Origin: Verrucomicrobiales bacterium
GTDB lineage: Bacteria; Verrucomicrobiota; Verrucomicrobiia; Methylacidiphilales; JAAUTS01
Direction of reading: 5' to 3'
Length of the DNA stretch: 36,694 bases
Assembly (NCBI GenBank): GCA_031265365.1
Contig: JAISCS010000021.1
Coordinates: forward strand, 1 to 36,694
A program made the translations under genes and the position numbers. This document shows positions 1-7,431 of the stretch, piece by piece; the stretch's first letter is position 1, and every line of letters begins with the position of its first letter. A model generated the notes under the pieces. That model was not told where the DNA came from, searched no databases, and saw only the letters and a list, made by a program, of their open reading frames with translations.

Positions 1-192
1 CGGCGCTTCAAAAATTATTTGGCAAAGAAAGAGGATTTGAATTTTCATGGTAATTTTTCGCACAAAACGTGCCACTGGTGCGCTAGAGCTTCTTACGGTT
101 CGTTGTGGGACAGCATCTATGGCCCCGGCAGTGCAGCTAAAAATCCGTGGGTGTGGGTTTATCAGTTCGAGGTTTTGGAGGTTAAAAAATGA
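1..192 (+). CDS. C-terminal fragment of ASCH-like phage protein (5' partial)
   Basis: Frame 1 is open from the first base to a TGA at 190-192 and gives 63 residues, so the gene begins upstream of the window. The end carries an aromatic pattern (CHWC, then SLWDSIYGPGSA and NPWVWVYQFEVLEV) that I recognise from small phage proteins with an ASCH-like fold, a putative RNA-binding beta-barrel. The stop overlaps the next ATG as ATGA, which suggests translational coupling. The family assignment rests on motif memory only; the open frame itself is seen directly. The ORF track omits it because it lacks a start. Confidence 0.6.
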   Translation, partial: RRFKNYLAKKEDLNFHGNFSHKTCHWCARASYGSLWDSIYGPGSAAKNPWVWVYQFEVLEVKK

Positions 193-293
193 ACACTGAC
201 AAATATTACATCGTTAACGAGTTTGACCGTCCGTGCGAGCGCATGATCCATTGCGGTAAACACCACGCGCGCACGGATGAACCAAGGGGATGA
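189..293 (+). CDS. 34-residue hypothetical ORF
   Basis: This short ORF starts with ATG overlapping the previous stop (ATGA) and ends with TGA at 291-293, three bases before the likely methyltransferase start. The product is hydrophilic with two cysteines and several histidines (CERMIHCGKHH), which could bind a metal, but there is no recognisable family. Its tight packing between two genes is the main support. It is too short for the ORF track and could be non-coding spacer. Confidence 0.4.
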   Translation: MNTDKYYIVNEFDRPCERMIHCGKHHARTDEPRG

Positions 294-295
294 CG

Positions 296-1180
296 ATGAA
301 AATTTTACGCGCGGATGCGCCGGTTAATAATAATTGGGTAAAAACAAACGCGGGATTGATTGTTAGTGAGGAGGCGGCGCGCGCGGCGTTTCCGCGCCGT
401 CCATTATGCGGGGATTTTTTCGCCGGTGCCGGTGGTTTTAGCCTGGGCATGAAACAAGCCGGATTTGATGTGGTATTCGCCGTGGAAATTGATGTGCAGG
501 CAATCATCACTTACATGGTCAATTTGTGTCGTTACGGTGAGTTTGAAATTCATTTTACTTCGGCTGTTTATCACGAAAAAATGGAAAAATATCTTGCCCA
601 AAGACTGTTAAATAAAGCCGGATTACTGGTTGATTTTACCACCGCTGGCAGCGGTCACATTAGGGATTGTCCGGAGATGACGGGGACGCGGCATATTATT
701 TGCGGGGATGTGCGGGAGTTAACCGGCGGTCAAATTTTGGAATGGTGTGGATTGGCCAAAGGAGACTTGGATTGCGTGGTGGGAGGGCCGCCATGTCAAG
801 GGTTTAGCAGCGCTGGCAAACGCGAGATAATGGACCCGCGTAACAGTCTGGTCTTTGAGTATGCGCGATTGATTTGTGAGTTACAACCCAAAACCATGTG
901 CATGGAAAACGTGCCACAGATTGTCAATATGGTGACGCCGGAGGGAGTACCGGTGATGGATCAATTGGCGGCGATTTTGGAAAAGGGGGATTATGGCCAG
1001 TATCTGACCATGAAGAAGGCGTTGGAGGCGCAGACTGGCATTAAATTGGGCAGACACACCATAACGAGCAAGCGGGTCAAACGATGCGCCGCTGACGATG
1101 AAGTTAATCATGTGAAACGCCAGCCGCGGCGAGTGGCTGGCAAGACCACTGAGAAACAACAAATGGAATTTTTCCGATAA
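296..1180 (+). CDS. C5-cytosine DNA methyltransferase, C-terminally short
   Basis: This encodes a DNA (cytosine-5) methyltransferase core that would transfer a methyl group from S-adenosylmethionine to cytosine. Motif I (DFFAGAGGFSLGM) begins near residue 40, the catalytic PCQ motif IV (GGPPCQGFSSAGKR) has its cysteine near residue 167, and motif VI (ENVP) is near residue 204. I chose ATG 296 rather than the track's 290 because GGGG at 286-289 gives a 6-base spacing, whereas 290 overlaps the previous stop with no spacing. At 294 residues it is short: I see no QRR-type motif VIII, no clear target-recognition domain and no motifs IX-X after ENVP. It may be truncated, divergent or dependent on another chain. 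In a phage it would most likely protect DNA from host restriction. Base composition is more AT-rich than the structural genes. Confidence 0.85.
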   Translation: MKILRADAPVNNNWVKTNAGLIVSEEAARAAFPRRPLCGDFFAGAGGFSLGMKQAGFDVVFAVEIDVQAIITYMVNLCRYGEFEIHFTSAVYHEKMEKYLAQRLLNKAGLLVDFTTAGSGHIRDCPEMTGTRHIICGDVRELTGGQILEWCGLAKGDLDCVVGGPPCQGFSSAGKREIMDPRNSLVFEYARLICELQPKTMCMENVPQIVNMVTPEGVPVMDQLAAILEKGDYGQYLTMKKALEAQTGIKLGRHTITSKRVKRCAADDEVNHVKRQPRRVAGKTTEKQQMEFFR

Positions 1181-1281
1181 GTTGACCAAGGCACTAGATA
1201 AGCGGGGTGCAGTTTATTGGAAAAACAACAAAACGGAGGCGACGAGATGACGAGGTGGTGAATTTTTTTTGGAGATGACAG

Positions 1282-2007
1282 ATGGCGAAGAAACTTTGGT
1301 ACATGGAGTTTGAGGTCAGCGCGTGGTTGAAAGACCCGGCGTTGACACGTTGCTCCGCATCGACGAGAGGTGTCTGGATGGATTTGCTATGCGCGATGCA
1401 CGAGCTTGACCAGTGCGGTGTAATCTCCGGGTCGCGTTATGAACTGGCGCGGCTCGGGCGATGCACCGTGGCGGAGCTTGGCGCGGCCTTGCAGGACTTG
1501 CAGCGCACGGGTGCGGGGGACGTGAGTGTGTCACGCTCGAACGGCTCCGACCAGAACGCGGAAAAAACACAAGGTGACGAAATTATAACGGTCGTGTCAC
1601 GGCGGATGAGACGCAAATTTAATGAGCGTAAGTCTCACCGTGAAAGGCAGAAGCGATGGCGTGACAAGGCGGGTGACGGTGAGGTGACGCCACGGTCACA
1701 ACCCCCTAATCCTCATCCTCACCCTTCAGGAGGGGAAATTGAAAATGGAAAATTGACCATTGAAAATTTTTCCTACGGCGACGCGGGGCGGTTGCGCGGG
1801 TTGGCGCGCAAGCTGGGGGCGGCGGTGCAGTCGGAGCCGTTGCCGGAGTGGGCGGTGTTTGAGGCGGAGGCGCGGCGGGTGTGCCCGAATGTCCAGTCGC
1901 ACAGGGTGAAGGATTGGTGGGGGGCGATGGGGCGGACCAGGCCGCGGTTGTGGCGGCGGTGGTTGAATGAATGCGCGGTCAGGGAGTTGAGAAACTCCGG
2001 CCACTAA
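1282..2007 (+). CDS. Phage replication initiator, winged-helix type
   Basis: The first 70 or so residues (WYMEFEVSAWLKDPALTRCSA, then RGVWMDLLCAMHE and a segment with YELARLGRCTVAEL) match the pattern of winged-helix phage replication proteins (DnaD-like or lambda O-like), which bind the origin and load helicase. A basic central stretch (RRMRRKFNERKSHRERQKRWRDK) follows, then a proline/histidine linker, then a C-terminal tryptophan- and arginine-rich part (DWWGAMGRTRPRLWRRW). The linker contains IENGKLTIENF, encoded by an AT-rich repeat (family E). GGAG at 1270-1273 supports this start with 8-base spacing. Its position just upstream of dnaB supports the role. It could be only a generic DNA-binding protein. 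Confidence 0.65.
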   Translation: MAKKLWYMEFEVSAWLKDPALTRCSASTRGVWMDLLCAMHELDQCGVISGSRYELARLGRCTVAELGAALQDLQRTGAGDVSVSRSNGSDQNAEKTQGDEIITVVSRRMRRKFNERKSHRERQKRWRDKAGDGEVTPRSQPPNPHPHPSGGEIENGKLTIENFSYGDAGRLRGLARKLGAAVQSEPLPEWAVFEAEARRVCPNVQSHRVKDWWGAMGRTRPRLWRRWLNECAVRELRNSGH

Positions 2008-2042
2008 GACGCCAAGGCGCAAAGATTTTTTGGAGGTGGATT

Positions 2043-2255
2043 ATGAAGAAAACAAAATTGAAGGGAAGTAAAGGCGAGAGCAACGAATGCAAACTATGGG
2101 GCGCTTTGTCCACCATATCAACCCTTGCCGACGAAGCGGCCGGCCAGTATTGCAAGCTCCCGGTGATTGAGGTGTTGAAAACGTTGAAACTCGTGCAGAT
2201 GGAAGTCGAGGTGGCGGTGAAATTGGCAAAGAAAATTTATCAGGGAAAGAGATGA
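2043..2255 (+). CDS. 70-residue hypothetical protein
   Basis: I start this at ATG 2043 and not at the track's 1971 because GGAGG at 2031-2035 precedes 2043 with good spacing and the upstream part overlaps the previous gene. The product has a lysine-rich N-terminus (MKKTKLKGSKGE) and then a likely helical remainder (VIEVLKTLKLVQMEVEVAVKLAKKIY). No family is recognised. It overlaps the DUF4406 gene by ATGA, so it belongs to the replication-region operon. The ribosome binding site lies at the end of a family C intergenic repeat. Confidence 0.65.
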   Translation: MKKTKLKGSKGESNECKLWGALSTISTLADEAAGQYCKLPVIEVLKTLKLVQMEVEVAVKLAKKIYQGKR

Positions 2256-2626
2256 GAAAGGTATTTATTTGCGGGCCGATGACGGGGTTGCCGGAGTTTA
2301 ATTATCCGGCGTTTTTCGCGGCGGAGGAAACTTTGCGGGAGTTGGGGTTCAGGGTGTTTAATCCGGCGCGGTCGCTGGATGGCACCGCTGACGCCGGACG
2401 GACGGATTTGCCGTGGGAGTTTTATTTGAGCAAGTCAATCCCCATGCTGTGCGCGGCGGATATGGTGTTGGTGTTGGATGGGTGGGAAGATTCCAAGGGG
2501 GCGCGGCTTGAGCTTGAGATTGCGCGGCAGTTGCGGAAGCCGCTGCAGACGGTGGGGAATTTACGGGCGTCGGTGTGGTTAGCGCGTGAAGTGACGAAAC
2601 GACGGGATGACGAGGTGACGAGATGA
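2252..2626 (+). CDS. DUF4406 / nucleoside 2-deoxyribosyltransferase-like protein
   Basis: The protein opens with VFICGPMTGLPEFNYPAF, followed by FNPARSL, a YLSKSIPMLCAADMVLVLDGWEDSKGARLEL segment and a conserved glutamate in LELEIA. This is the DUF4406 pattern, related to nucleoside 2-deoxyribosyltransferases, whose members act on nucleotides or nucleobases. In phages it sits with replication genes, as here, and may take part in nucleotide salvage or base modification. Length (124 aa) fits the family. It is coupled to both neighbours by ATGA overlaps. The exact reaction cannot be read from sequence. Confidence 0.8.
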   Translation: MRKVFICGPMTGLPEFNYPAFFAAEETLRELGFRVFNPARSLDGTADAGRTDLPWEFYLSKSIPMLCAADMVLVLDGWEDSKGARLELEIARQLRKPLQTVGNLRASVWLAREVTKRRDDEVTR

Positions 2627-4005
2627 AGGACAAAAAGATTGAGTTCAAGATTGAGGGGTTGCCGGCGATTCATGCGCCGGAGGCGGAGCGGGCGGTGTTG
2701 GGGGCGATGCTGGCGGAGCCGTTGGAGTGTGTGGACGCGGCGGCGGCGGCGCTGACGGCGGAGGATTTTTTCCAGCCGGCGCACCGGACGTTGTTCGCGG
2801 AGTTGAACGCGATGCGGGACGCGGGGCGGGCGATTGACGCGGCGACGGTGTGGCAGTGGTTGAGTGACCGGAAGCTGGGGGACGCGGAGGGGTGGGCCGC
2901 GTTGCTGGGGGAGTTGTCGGCGTCGGTGGTGTCGGTGCTGACGTTTCCGGCGCATGTGGAGACGGTGCGGGGGAAGGCGTTGTTGCGGGCGGTGCAGCGC
3001 GCGGGGGCGCGGATGGCGTATGACGCGCATGAGCGGCAGGACGCGCCGCTGACGGTGCTGGATGAGGCGGAGCGGGCGGTGTTTGAGATTGGCAGTCGCG
3101 AGTCGGGCGGCGGGGCGCTGACGATGCGGCAGACGTTGCCGCGGGCGGTTGATTTGGTGGAGCGGGCGGTGGCGCGCAAGGGGCAGCTGGACGGGGTGAC
3201 GTCGGGGTTGACGGAATTGGACGCGCTGACGGGCGGGTTCAAGGCGGGGGAGATGATTGTCGTCGCGGCACGGCCGTCGGTGGGCAAGACGGCGCTGGCG
3301 CTGGGGCTGGCGTTGCACAATATCAAGCGGCGGTGGGATGAGGAGCGGCAGACGTTCGTGGCGCCGGGGCTGCCGGTGGGGTTCTTTTCGCTGGAGATGA
3401 CGGCGGAGCAGCTGATGTTGCGGCTGCTGGCGATGGAGGCGGAGGTGGATTTGAAGTGTTTGCGCGACGGGAAACTGACCGATTACGCGCTGGATAAAAT
3501 CGCCCAGGTGTCGGAGTGCCTGGCGGATTATCCGCTGGTGGTGGACGAGACCAGTTTCCTCACGGTCAACCAACTGCGGGCGCGGGCACGGCGGATGAAG
3601 CAACAGCACGGGGTGGAGTTGCTGGCGATTGATTATTTGCAACTGCTGGCGGGCAACGGGCGCAACCAGAACGACAACCGGCAGGTGGAGGTGGCGGAGA
3701 TTTCGCGCGGCATCAAGGCGCTGGCGAAGGAGTTGAAAATCCCGATTATCGTGCTGGCGCAACTCAACCGCAAGCCGGAGGAGAGCGGGCAGGAGCCGGC
3801 GCTGCACCATTTGCGCGAATCCGGCTCCATCGAGCAGGACGCCGACGTGGTGATTTTACTCAGCCGCGCGGTGGAGGAGGGCACTGGTGACACGCTGACG
3901 GTGAAGTTGAATGTGGCGAAGCAGCGCAACGGCCCGACGGACAAAATCACGGTGGAGATGGCGCGGTCGTTGACGAAATTTCGCGACGCGGCCAGAAATT
4001 TTTAA
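2623..4005 (+). CDS. dnaB: Replicative DNA helicase (DnaB family)
   Basis: This is a full-length 460-residue DnaB-type hexameric helicase that unwinds DNA at the phage fork. The N-terminal domain begins with the family's EAERAVLGAML. The RecA-like domain has Walker A ARPSVGKTA near residues 214-222, a Walker B-type strand (LLAIDYLQLL) near 331-340, KELKIPIIVLAQLNR, and the late motif LRESGSIEQDADVVILLSR. ATG 2623 overlaps the upstream stop, and a GAGG lies about 6 bases ahead. With the initiator upstream it forms a replication module. I see no primase or polymerase in the window, so the phage may use host enzymes or encode them elsewhere. Confidence 0.95.
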   Translation: MKDKKIEFKIEGLPAIHAPEAERAVLGAMLAEPLECVDAAAAALTAEDFFQPAHRTLFAELNAMRDAGRAIDAATVWQWLSDRKLGDAEGWAALLGELSASVVSVLTFPAHVETVRGKALLRAVQRAGARMAYDAHERQDAPLTVLDEAERAVFEIGSRESGGGALTMRQTLPRAVDLVERAVARKGQLDGVTSGLTELDALTGGFKAGEMIVVAARPSVGKTALALGLALHNIKRRWDEERQTFVAPGLPVGFFSLEMTAEQLMLRLLAMEAEVDLKCLRDGKLTDYALDKIAQVSECLADYPLVVDETSFLTVNQLRARARRMKQQHGVELLAIDYLQLLAGNGRNQNDNRQVEVAEISRGIKALAKELKIPIIVLAQLNRKPEESGQEPALHHLRESGSIEQDADVVILLSRAVEEGTGDTLTVKLNVAKQRNGPTDKITVEMARSLTKFRDAARNF

Positions 4006-4006
4006 C

Positions 4007-4066
4007 CACGAATGAACACGAATACACCCGAATTTTGCATTTTGCTTTTTGCATTTTGAACTTTTG
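4007..4066. repeat. Intergenic repeats D and B-half downstream of dnaB
   Basis: CCACGAATGAACACGAATAC after the dnaB stop resembles a widespread bacterial intergenic repeat. It is followed by TTTTGCATTTTGCTTTTTG, the reverse complement of the family B arm seen near 7260 and 14910. Together they form the 5' part of the gap that carries promoter P1. Confidence 0.55.
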
Positions 4067-4085
4067 AATATACAAATTGTATTTA
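4056..4085 (+). promoter_or_regulatory. Promoter/operator P1 with ATAC-N5-GTAT palindrome
   Basis: ATACAAATTGTAT (4070-4082) is the first of five copies of an ATAC-N5-GTAT palindrome in this window. A TTGAAC at 4056-4061 lies 16-17 bases before TGTATT/GTATTT, a plausible -35/-10 pair. The site would drive the small-gene, HTH and terminase segment. A promoter role is inferred; the palindrome is seen directly. Confidence 0.5.
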
Positions 4086-4103
4086 TTCAAGCAGAATAGC
4101 GGC

Positions 4104-4472
4104 ATGGACAACAGTGAACTTGAGCGGAAGCAATTAGGCCCCACGGCGGCGGCGTGGGCGGGGCGCGAGGAGGAATTAACGCGGCAGTGGCGGACGGTGG
4201 CGGCGCGGCATCATCAGTTGACGGTGGAAATCGCGCTGACGCGGTTGGAGCGCGTCGAGGCGGCGGTGCGGGAAGCGCTGCCGGCGGTGCCGTTTCAGCG
4301 GCTGGCGGTGTTTGACGTCAAGCCCGCTGATAATCTGGATGAACTGCCCGATTATCTGGCGCGGCTGGCGCGGGAAATTGAAATCCTGCAAGTGATTCGT
4401 GACGAGGCGCAGGGGCGGGTGTTGCTGGTCGGCAAACGAAAGGCACCAGATGAGACGCAAGCAGGAGAGTGA
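4104..4472 (+). CDS. Hypothetical protein, 122 aa
   Basis: No family is recognised. The product is charged and probably helical (ERKQLGPTAAAWAGREEEL, later a run of ALTRLERVEAAVREAL and YLARLAREIEILQVIRDEA), consistent with a coiled coil. The track's start at 4077 is a TTG inside the P1 palindrome; ATG 4104 is more natural, although its ribosome binding site is weak. The gene overlaps the HTH gene by 23 bases and lies just before terminase, so packaging or early regulation are both possible. Confidence 0.6.
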   Translation: MDNSELERKQLGPTAAAWAGREEELTRQWRTVAARHHQLTVEIALTRLERVEAAVREALPAVPFQRLAVFDVKPADNLDELPDYLARLAREIEILQVIRDEAQGRVLLVGKRKAPDETQAGE

Positions 4473-4758
4473 GGACGCGGCGCTGTTGCTGGACTGGGTG
4501 TGCGGGATGGCGCTGGCGATGGGCAAGGGCGGCAAGGCGGCGGCGGCGGCGCGGCTGGGTATCACGGCCAGCGGGCTGTCGCACATGCTGCACGTGCCGG
4601 GGCGGTCGTTCGACCAGAAGACGATGAACGCGGTGGCGTGGATTCAAGCCTCGCGCAATGAGACGGACACGCCGGCGGTGATTGAGCGCAAGCAAGTCGG
4701 AGCGCAGGTCTTTGAGTTGCGCGCGACGGGGGAATGGACGTGGCGGCGAGGAGGATAA
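4450..4758 (+). CDS. Small helix-turn-helix DNA-binding protein
   Basis: Residues 25-60 (GKAAAAARLGITASGLSHML, then FDQKTMNAVAWIQ) read as a helix-turn-helix: a helix, the G-I-T-x-S-G turn and a recognition helix. I start at ATG 4450 because AAAGG lies 6-8 bases upstream, not at the track's 4399. It could be a transcriptional regulator of the Cro/CI kind. It is the only small HTH candidate near the five ATAC-N5-GTAT sites, so it is a candidate binder of them; that link is inference. Because it is next to terminase, a packaging-related DNA-binding role is the alternative. Confidence 0.6.
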   Translation: MRRKQESEDAALLLDWVCGMALAMGKGGKAAAAARLGITASGLSHMLHVPGRSFDQKTMNAVAWIQASRNETDTPAVIERKQVGAQVFELRATGEWTWRRGG

Positions 4759-4922
4759 AATTCCAAATTTCAAACTTCAAATTTCAAGTAAATCCCAATG
4801 AGCACAAAACTTCAAAAATCAAAACAAGACACGGGACCGGCGGGTTTGGGATTTGGAGGTTGAGAGTTGGAATTTAATTGGCATTTGAAATTTGGAGCTT
4901 GGAATTTGGAGCGTAGCGACAC
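4759..4922 (+). repeat. Repeat A1: long imperfect hairpin ending in a ribosome binding site
   Basis: The gap is filled by an imperfect inverted repeat. The left arm has CCAAATTTCAAACTTCAAAT, the centre has a GC-rich ACCGGCGGGT, and the right arm has TTTGAAATTTGGAGCTTGG. It ends GGAGCGTAGCGACAC directly before the ATG of the next gene, so GGAG is 11 bases from the start. Three further copies share this layout. Confidence 0.85.
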
Positions 4923-5510
4923 ATGGAGGGGGTAAAACAAAGCTGGGCGGAGCCGCTGCCGGGGGAGCCGGCGGTGTGGTTCGCGCGGTTTTGCCGGTGG
5001 CGGGACTTGGGGGAAGGGCGGTCGCTGGCGGCGCTGACGCGGCTGGAAAAGGGGTTGAAAAGGCAGAAAGGACACAAGGTGCAGCCGCCGGGCCGGTGGA
5101 ATGAGATGATTAAAAAGTGGCGCTGGCATGAGCGCGTCGCGGAGATGACGACGGCGCGCGGGGCGGCGGCGCTGGCGGAGTGCGAGGCGCAATTGAAACG
5201 CGAGCGGGACGCGCAGCACCGGATTCTGGCGGGGGTGCAGGAGTTGCAGCTGCGGCTCATCGGCGGTGACGAGGAGGCGCTGACGCTGGCGATTGGGCGG
5301 CTGGCGAAGATTAACGAATTGGCGCCGTGGTTTGAGTTGGGGGACAAGCTGTTCAAGACCTTGCACGGGGAGCCGGCGGCGGAGGGCGCGCCGGCAGCGG
5401 CGGGGGCGCCGACGGTGAGCGTGGTGTTTTTGCCCGCCCATGTCGCCCGGCCAAGGTTGGAACGCGCTGGGGCGATTGAAGTGGAAACGAAGGTGGAACA
5501 TGCTAATTAA
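4923..5510 (+). CDS. terS: Probable terminase small subunit
   Basis: The 195-residue product lies immediately before the large terminase gene. Its N-terminal region (LPGEPAVWFARFCRWRDLG, RSLAALTRL, then W-x-W-HERVAEM) has the look of helix-turn-helix small terminase subunits, which recognise phage DNA and feed it to the large subunit. A helical middle (LAECEAQLKRERDAQHRIL) may drive oligomerisation, and the C-terminus is Ala/Pro-rich. Start ATG 4923 follows repeat A1, whose terminal GGAG is the only visible ribosome binding site. The call rests on position and motif layout, not on a unique signature. Confidence 0.7.
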   Translation: MEGVKQSWAEPLPGEPAVWFARFCRWRDLGEGRSLAALTRLEKGLKRQKGHKVQPPGRWNEMIKKWRWHERVAEMTTARGAAALAECEAQLKRERDAQHRILAGVQELQLRLIGGDEEALTLAIGRLAKINELAPWFELGDKLFKTLHGEPAAEGAPAAAGAPTVSVVFLPAHVARPRLERAGAIEVETKVEHAN

Positions 5511-5667
5511 ATTCCAAATTCCAAGCTTCAAATGCCAAGTAAATTCCAATGAACACCAAATTTCAAAAACCAAAACAAGACGCGCGACCGATGGGTTTGG
5601 AGTTTCGTTTTTGGGAGTTGGAATTTAATTGGCCGTTGGAATTTGAGGTTTGGAATTTGGAGCATGG
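5511..5667 (+). repeat. Repeat A2: hairpin repeat before terL
   Basis: This is a second family A copy with the same order of arms (CCAAATTCCAAGCTTCAAAT, then GAATTTAATTGGCCGTTGG and TTTGGAATTTGGAG). Its tail differs from the other copies: GGAG is followed by CATGG and then the terL ATG, a 5-base spacing. An out-of-frame ATG at 5664 lies between. Confidence 0.85.
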
Positions 5668-7245
5668 ATGAGCACACCATTTCAAAATCAAAAAAACTCC
5701 ACATCTCCGCGTCTTGGCGGTGAAAATGAATCGTGGTATCAGCCGGGGCCGAAGATTGCCGAGGCGCATCACTCGGCGGCGTTCGCGCGGTTTCTGATTG
5801 GCGCGCGCGGGTGCGGGAAGACGACGTTTGACGCGGTGGAGGCGATTGACCACGGGTGGCATCATGCCGGCTCGAAGATTTTGGTGTTGCGCAAAACCGA
5901 GGAGTCGCAGGCGGCGACGGCGATTGAGACCTTCAACGCGACCTACACCAAATGCGGCGACCTGTATCAAGACAGCGAGCTGGGCTTGTTCAAAAAGTGG
6001 GAGGACGGGAAGGAGGCGCGGCTGCCGTCGCGCGCGGCGGTCGAGGCGTGGCAGGAGTTTCTCAAGAGCAACCCGACCAAGACGCAAAAGAAACTGTGGC
6101 TGCAAACCGAGGGGCACCGGCTGTGTTCGTGGGTGTTGTTTCGCGGGCTGAACCATCCGCAAATCGCGGGGAACAAGCTGCGGTCGTTCGAGTGCTCGAT
6201 GATTATCTTCGTCGAGGCCGACCAGTTGACGCGCGACAACTTCGACATGGCGCTGATGTGTTTGCGCCTGAAGGACGCGCACGGGCGGGAGCATCCCGAT
6301 TATTGCGCCATCGTGGACACCAACCCGCCCGACCCCGACCATTGGATCGCGAAGCTGGAGCAGGCGACCGCTGACGGTGAGTTTCCCAAATACCGCTTCT
6401 GGCACATCCCGATGACGGACAACGCGCACAATCTGCCGGCCAATTACGTCGCGAACGCCATTGCCACTTACCAGCACAACCCCGCCATGTATCGGCGGAT
6501 GATTGAGGGCGAGTATGAGTATGTGTATAACGGCTCGCCGGTGTATTGGGGATTTCGCGTGGGGGAGCACGCGGCGGAGGCGCTGCCGTGGCCGCGCGGG
6601 GCTTATCTGGTGGTGGGCTGGGATTTCGGCACCAATAACGCGAATGTGTTCAGCGCGTATTTCGCCAGCGATGAGACAGAATATTGGTGGGACTTGCTGG
6701 AGTTGACGGCCAGCGGGAGCGACACGGAGACGCAATGCCGCGCGGTGCTGGCGCAATTGGACGGGTACTTCGCGTTTTGCCAGGACCGTAATGTGTGCGC
6801 GGGCGTGCTGCATTTTTGCGACCCGGCCGGCGCGGCGAACAAATCCACCGGCAGCGACTTGAAGGTGCTGAAGAGCTACGGGCTGCATCCGGGCTATCGC
6901 ACCGCCGAGCGCGGGCTGGCGACGACCCTCGCCATCGGCAACCGGTTGTTGGAGATGCGCGACCAGCGGGGGGCGCCGGTGTATCGGGTGGCGCGGGCGG
7001 GGTGTCCGACCTTGGTGGCGGGGTTGTGTGGGAAGTATCGTTATCCTGAAAAGGGGGAGCCGGGGTATGGCAACGGGCAGCCACTGAAGGGGCCGGCGGG
7101 GGATGACATTGACCATGTGATGGATGCGTGGCGGTATGCGAAGATTAATTGTCTGCGGCTGGCCAATGAGGAGCACGGGCAGGCGCCGATGGTGGGGGTG
7201 TTGGCGGGGGGGAGCGGGTTTAGGAACCGGCGGAAGAGGAGGTGA
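5668..7245 (+). CDS. terL: Terminase large subunit (ATPase and nuclease)
   Basis: This is the packaging motor. The ATPase domain has Walker A GARGCGKTT near residues 45-53 and a Walker B strand MIIFVEAD near 178-185. The nuclease domain has VVGWDFGTNN with acidic D319, FCDPAG with D385, and DDIDHVMDAWRY near 479-490, the usual acidic triad layout. Length (525 aa) is normal. ATG 5668 was chosen over the track's TTG 5650, since GGAG of repeat A2 lies 5 bases ahead. Residues about 9-20 (NSTSPRLGGENES) are encoded by a family C repeat (CATCTCCGCGTCTTGGCGG), so the N-terminus has absorbed repeat sequence. Confidence 0.95.
   Translation: MSTPFQNQKNSTSPRLGGENESWYQPGPKIAEAHHSAAFARFLIGARGCGKTTFDAVEAIDHGWHHAGSKILVLRKTEESQAATAIETFNATYTKCGDLYQDSELGLFKKWEDGKEARLPSRAAVEAWQEFLKSNPTKTQKKLWLQTEGHRLCSWVLFRGLNHPQIAGNKLRSFECSMIIFVEADQLTRDNFDMALMCLRLKDAHGREHPDYCAIVDTNPPDPDHWIAKLEQATADGEFPKYRFWHIPMTDNAHNLPANYVANAIATYQHNPAMYRRMIEGEYEYVYNGSPVYWGFRVGEHAAEALPWPRGAYLVVGWDFGTNNANVFSAYFASDETEYWWDLLELTASGSDTETQCRAVLAQLDGYFAFCQDRNVCAGVLHFCDPAGAANKSTGSDLKVLKSYGLHPGYRTAERGLATTLAIGNRLLEMRDQRGAPVYRVARAGCPTLVAGLCGKYRYPEKGEPGYGNGQPLKGPAGDDIDHVMDAWRYAKINCLRLANEEHGQAPMVGVLAGGSGFRNRRKRR
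5697..5727 (+). repeat. Family C repeat inside the terL 5' end
   Basis: CATCTCCGCGTCTTGGCGGTG is the reverse orientation of the GCGGAGACGCGGAG / ACGCCAAGGCGCAAAG elements seen at 2008, 13503 and 13884. Here it is translated in frame near the terminase N-terminus. Confidence 0.6.
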
Positions 7246-7254
7246 GGGGGAAAG

Positions 7255-7346
7255 TGCAGGGAAAAGTGCAAAATGCAAAAAGCAAAGTGCAAAGTTGCAA
7301 TGCAAAATTCAAAATTGGCTGGCGCAGGTGGCCGGCGCCTTTGGTG
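7255..7346 (+). repeat. Repeat B1 with GC hairpin
   Basis: A GCAAAATGCAAAAAGCAAAG-type arm is followed by AAATTCAAAATTGGCTGGCG and a GC-rich inverted core (GGCGC ... GGCGCC). Near-identical copies occur at 12055 and 14898. The core could fold as a short hairpin and may act as a terminator after terL, although the T-run after it is poor. Confidence 0.75.
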
Positions 7347-7351
7347 GGGTT

Positions 7352-7380
7352 TTGTGCGACATACAAAAAGTATATATAAT
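7352..7380 (+). promoter_or_regulatory. Promoter/operator P2, best sigma70-like match
   Basis: TTGTGC (7352-7357), a 17-base spacer and a perfect TATAAT (7375-7380) form a good sigma70-type promoter. The palindrome ATACAAAAAGTATAT (7361-7375) fills the spacer and touches the -10, so a protein bound there would block or shape transcription. It precedes the 7432-7842 gene and the head operon. Confidence 0.65.
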
Positions 7381-7431
7381 TTCTTGACGCGGCGGCGGTT
7401 TTTTTATTTAATTGGCGGTGAAAGGAAGGTT

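Noticed and set aside
1116-1249. Separate gene after the methyltransferase in frame 3
   Set aside because: There is no start codon with a ribosome binding site; it is noted only as a possible remnant.
2422-3810. 462-aa reverse-strand ORF opposite dnaB
   Set aside because: It is an Arg/Gln/His-rich shadow with no start signal; the + strand is an unmistakable DnaB.
4759-4922. Repeat A as a CRISPR array or insertion sequence
   Set aside because: There is no regular repeat-spacer pattern, no transposase and no target duplication; it is an imperfect hairpin.
5563-7305. 580-aa reverse-strand ORF opposite terL
   Set aside because: The product is Arg/His/Pro/Leu-rich, as expected for the antisense of a GC3-rich gene, and the + strand has clear terminase motifs.
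7273-7431. Upstream extension of the 136-aa gene to 7273
   Set aside because: It would translate repeat B1 and promoter P2, and ATG 7432 has a far better ribosome binding site.
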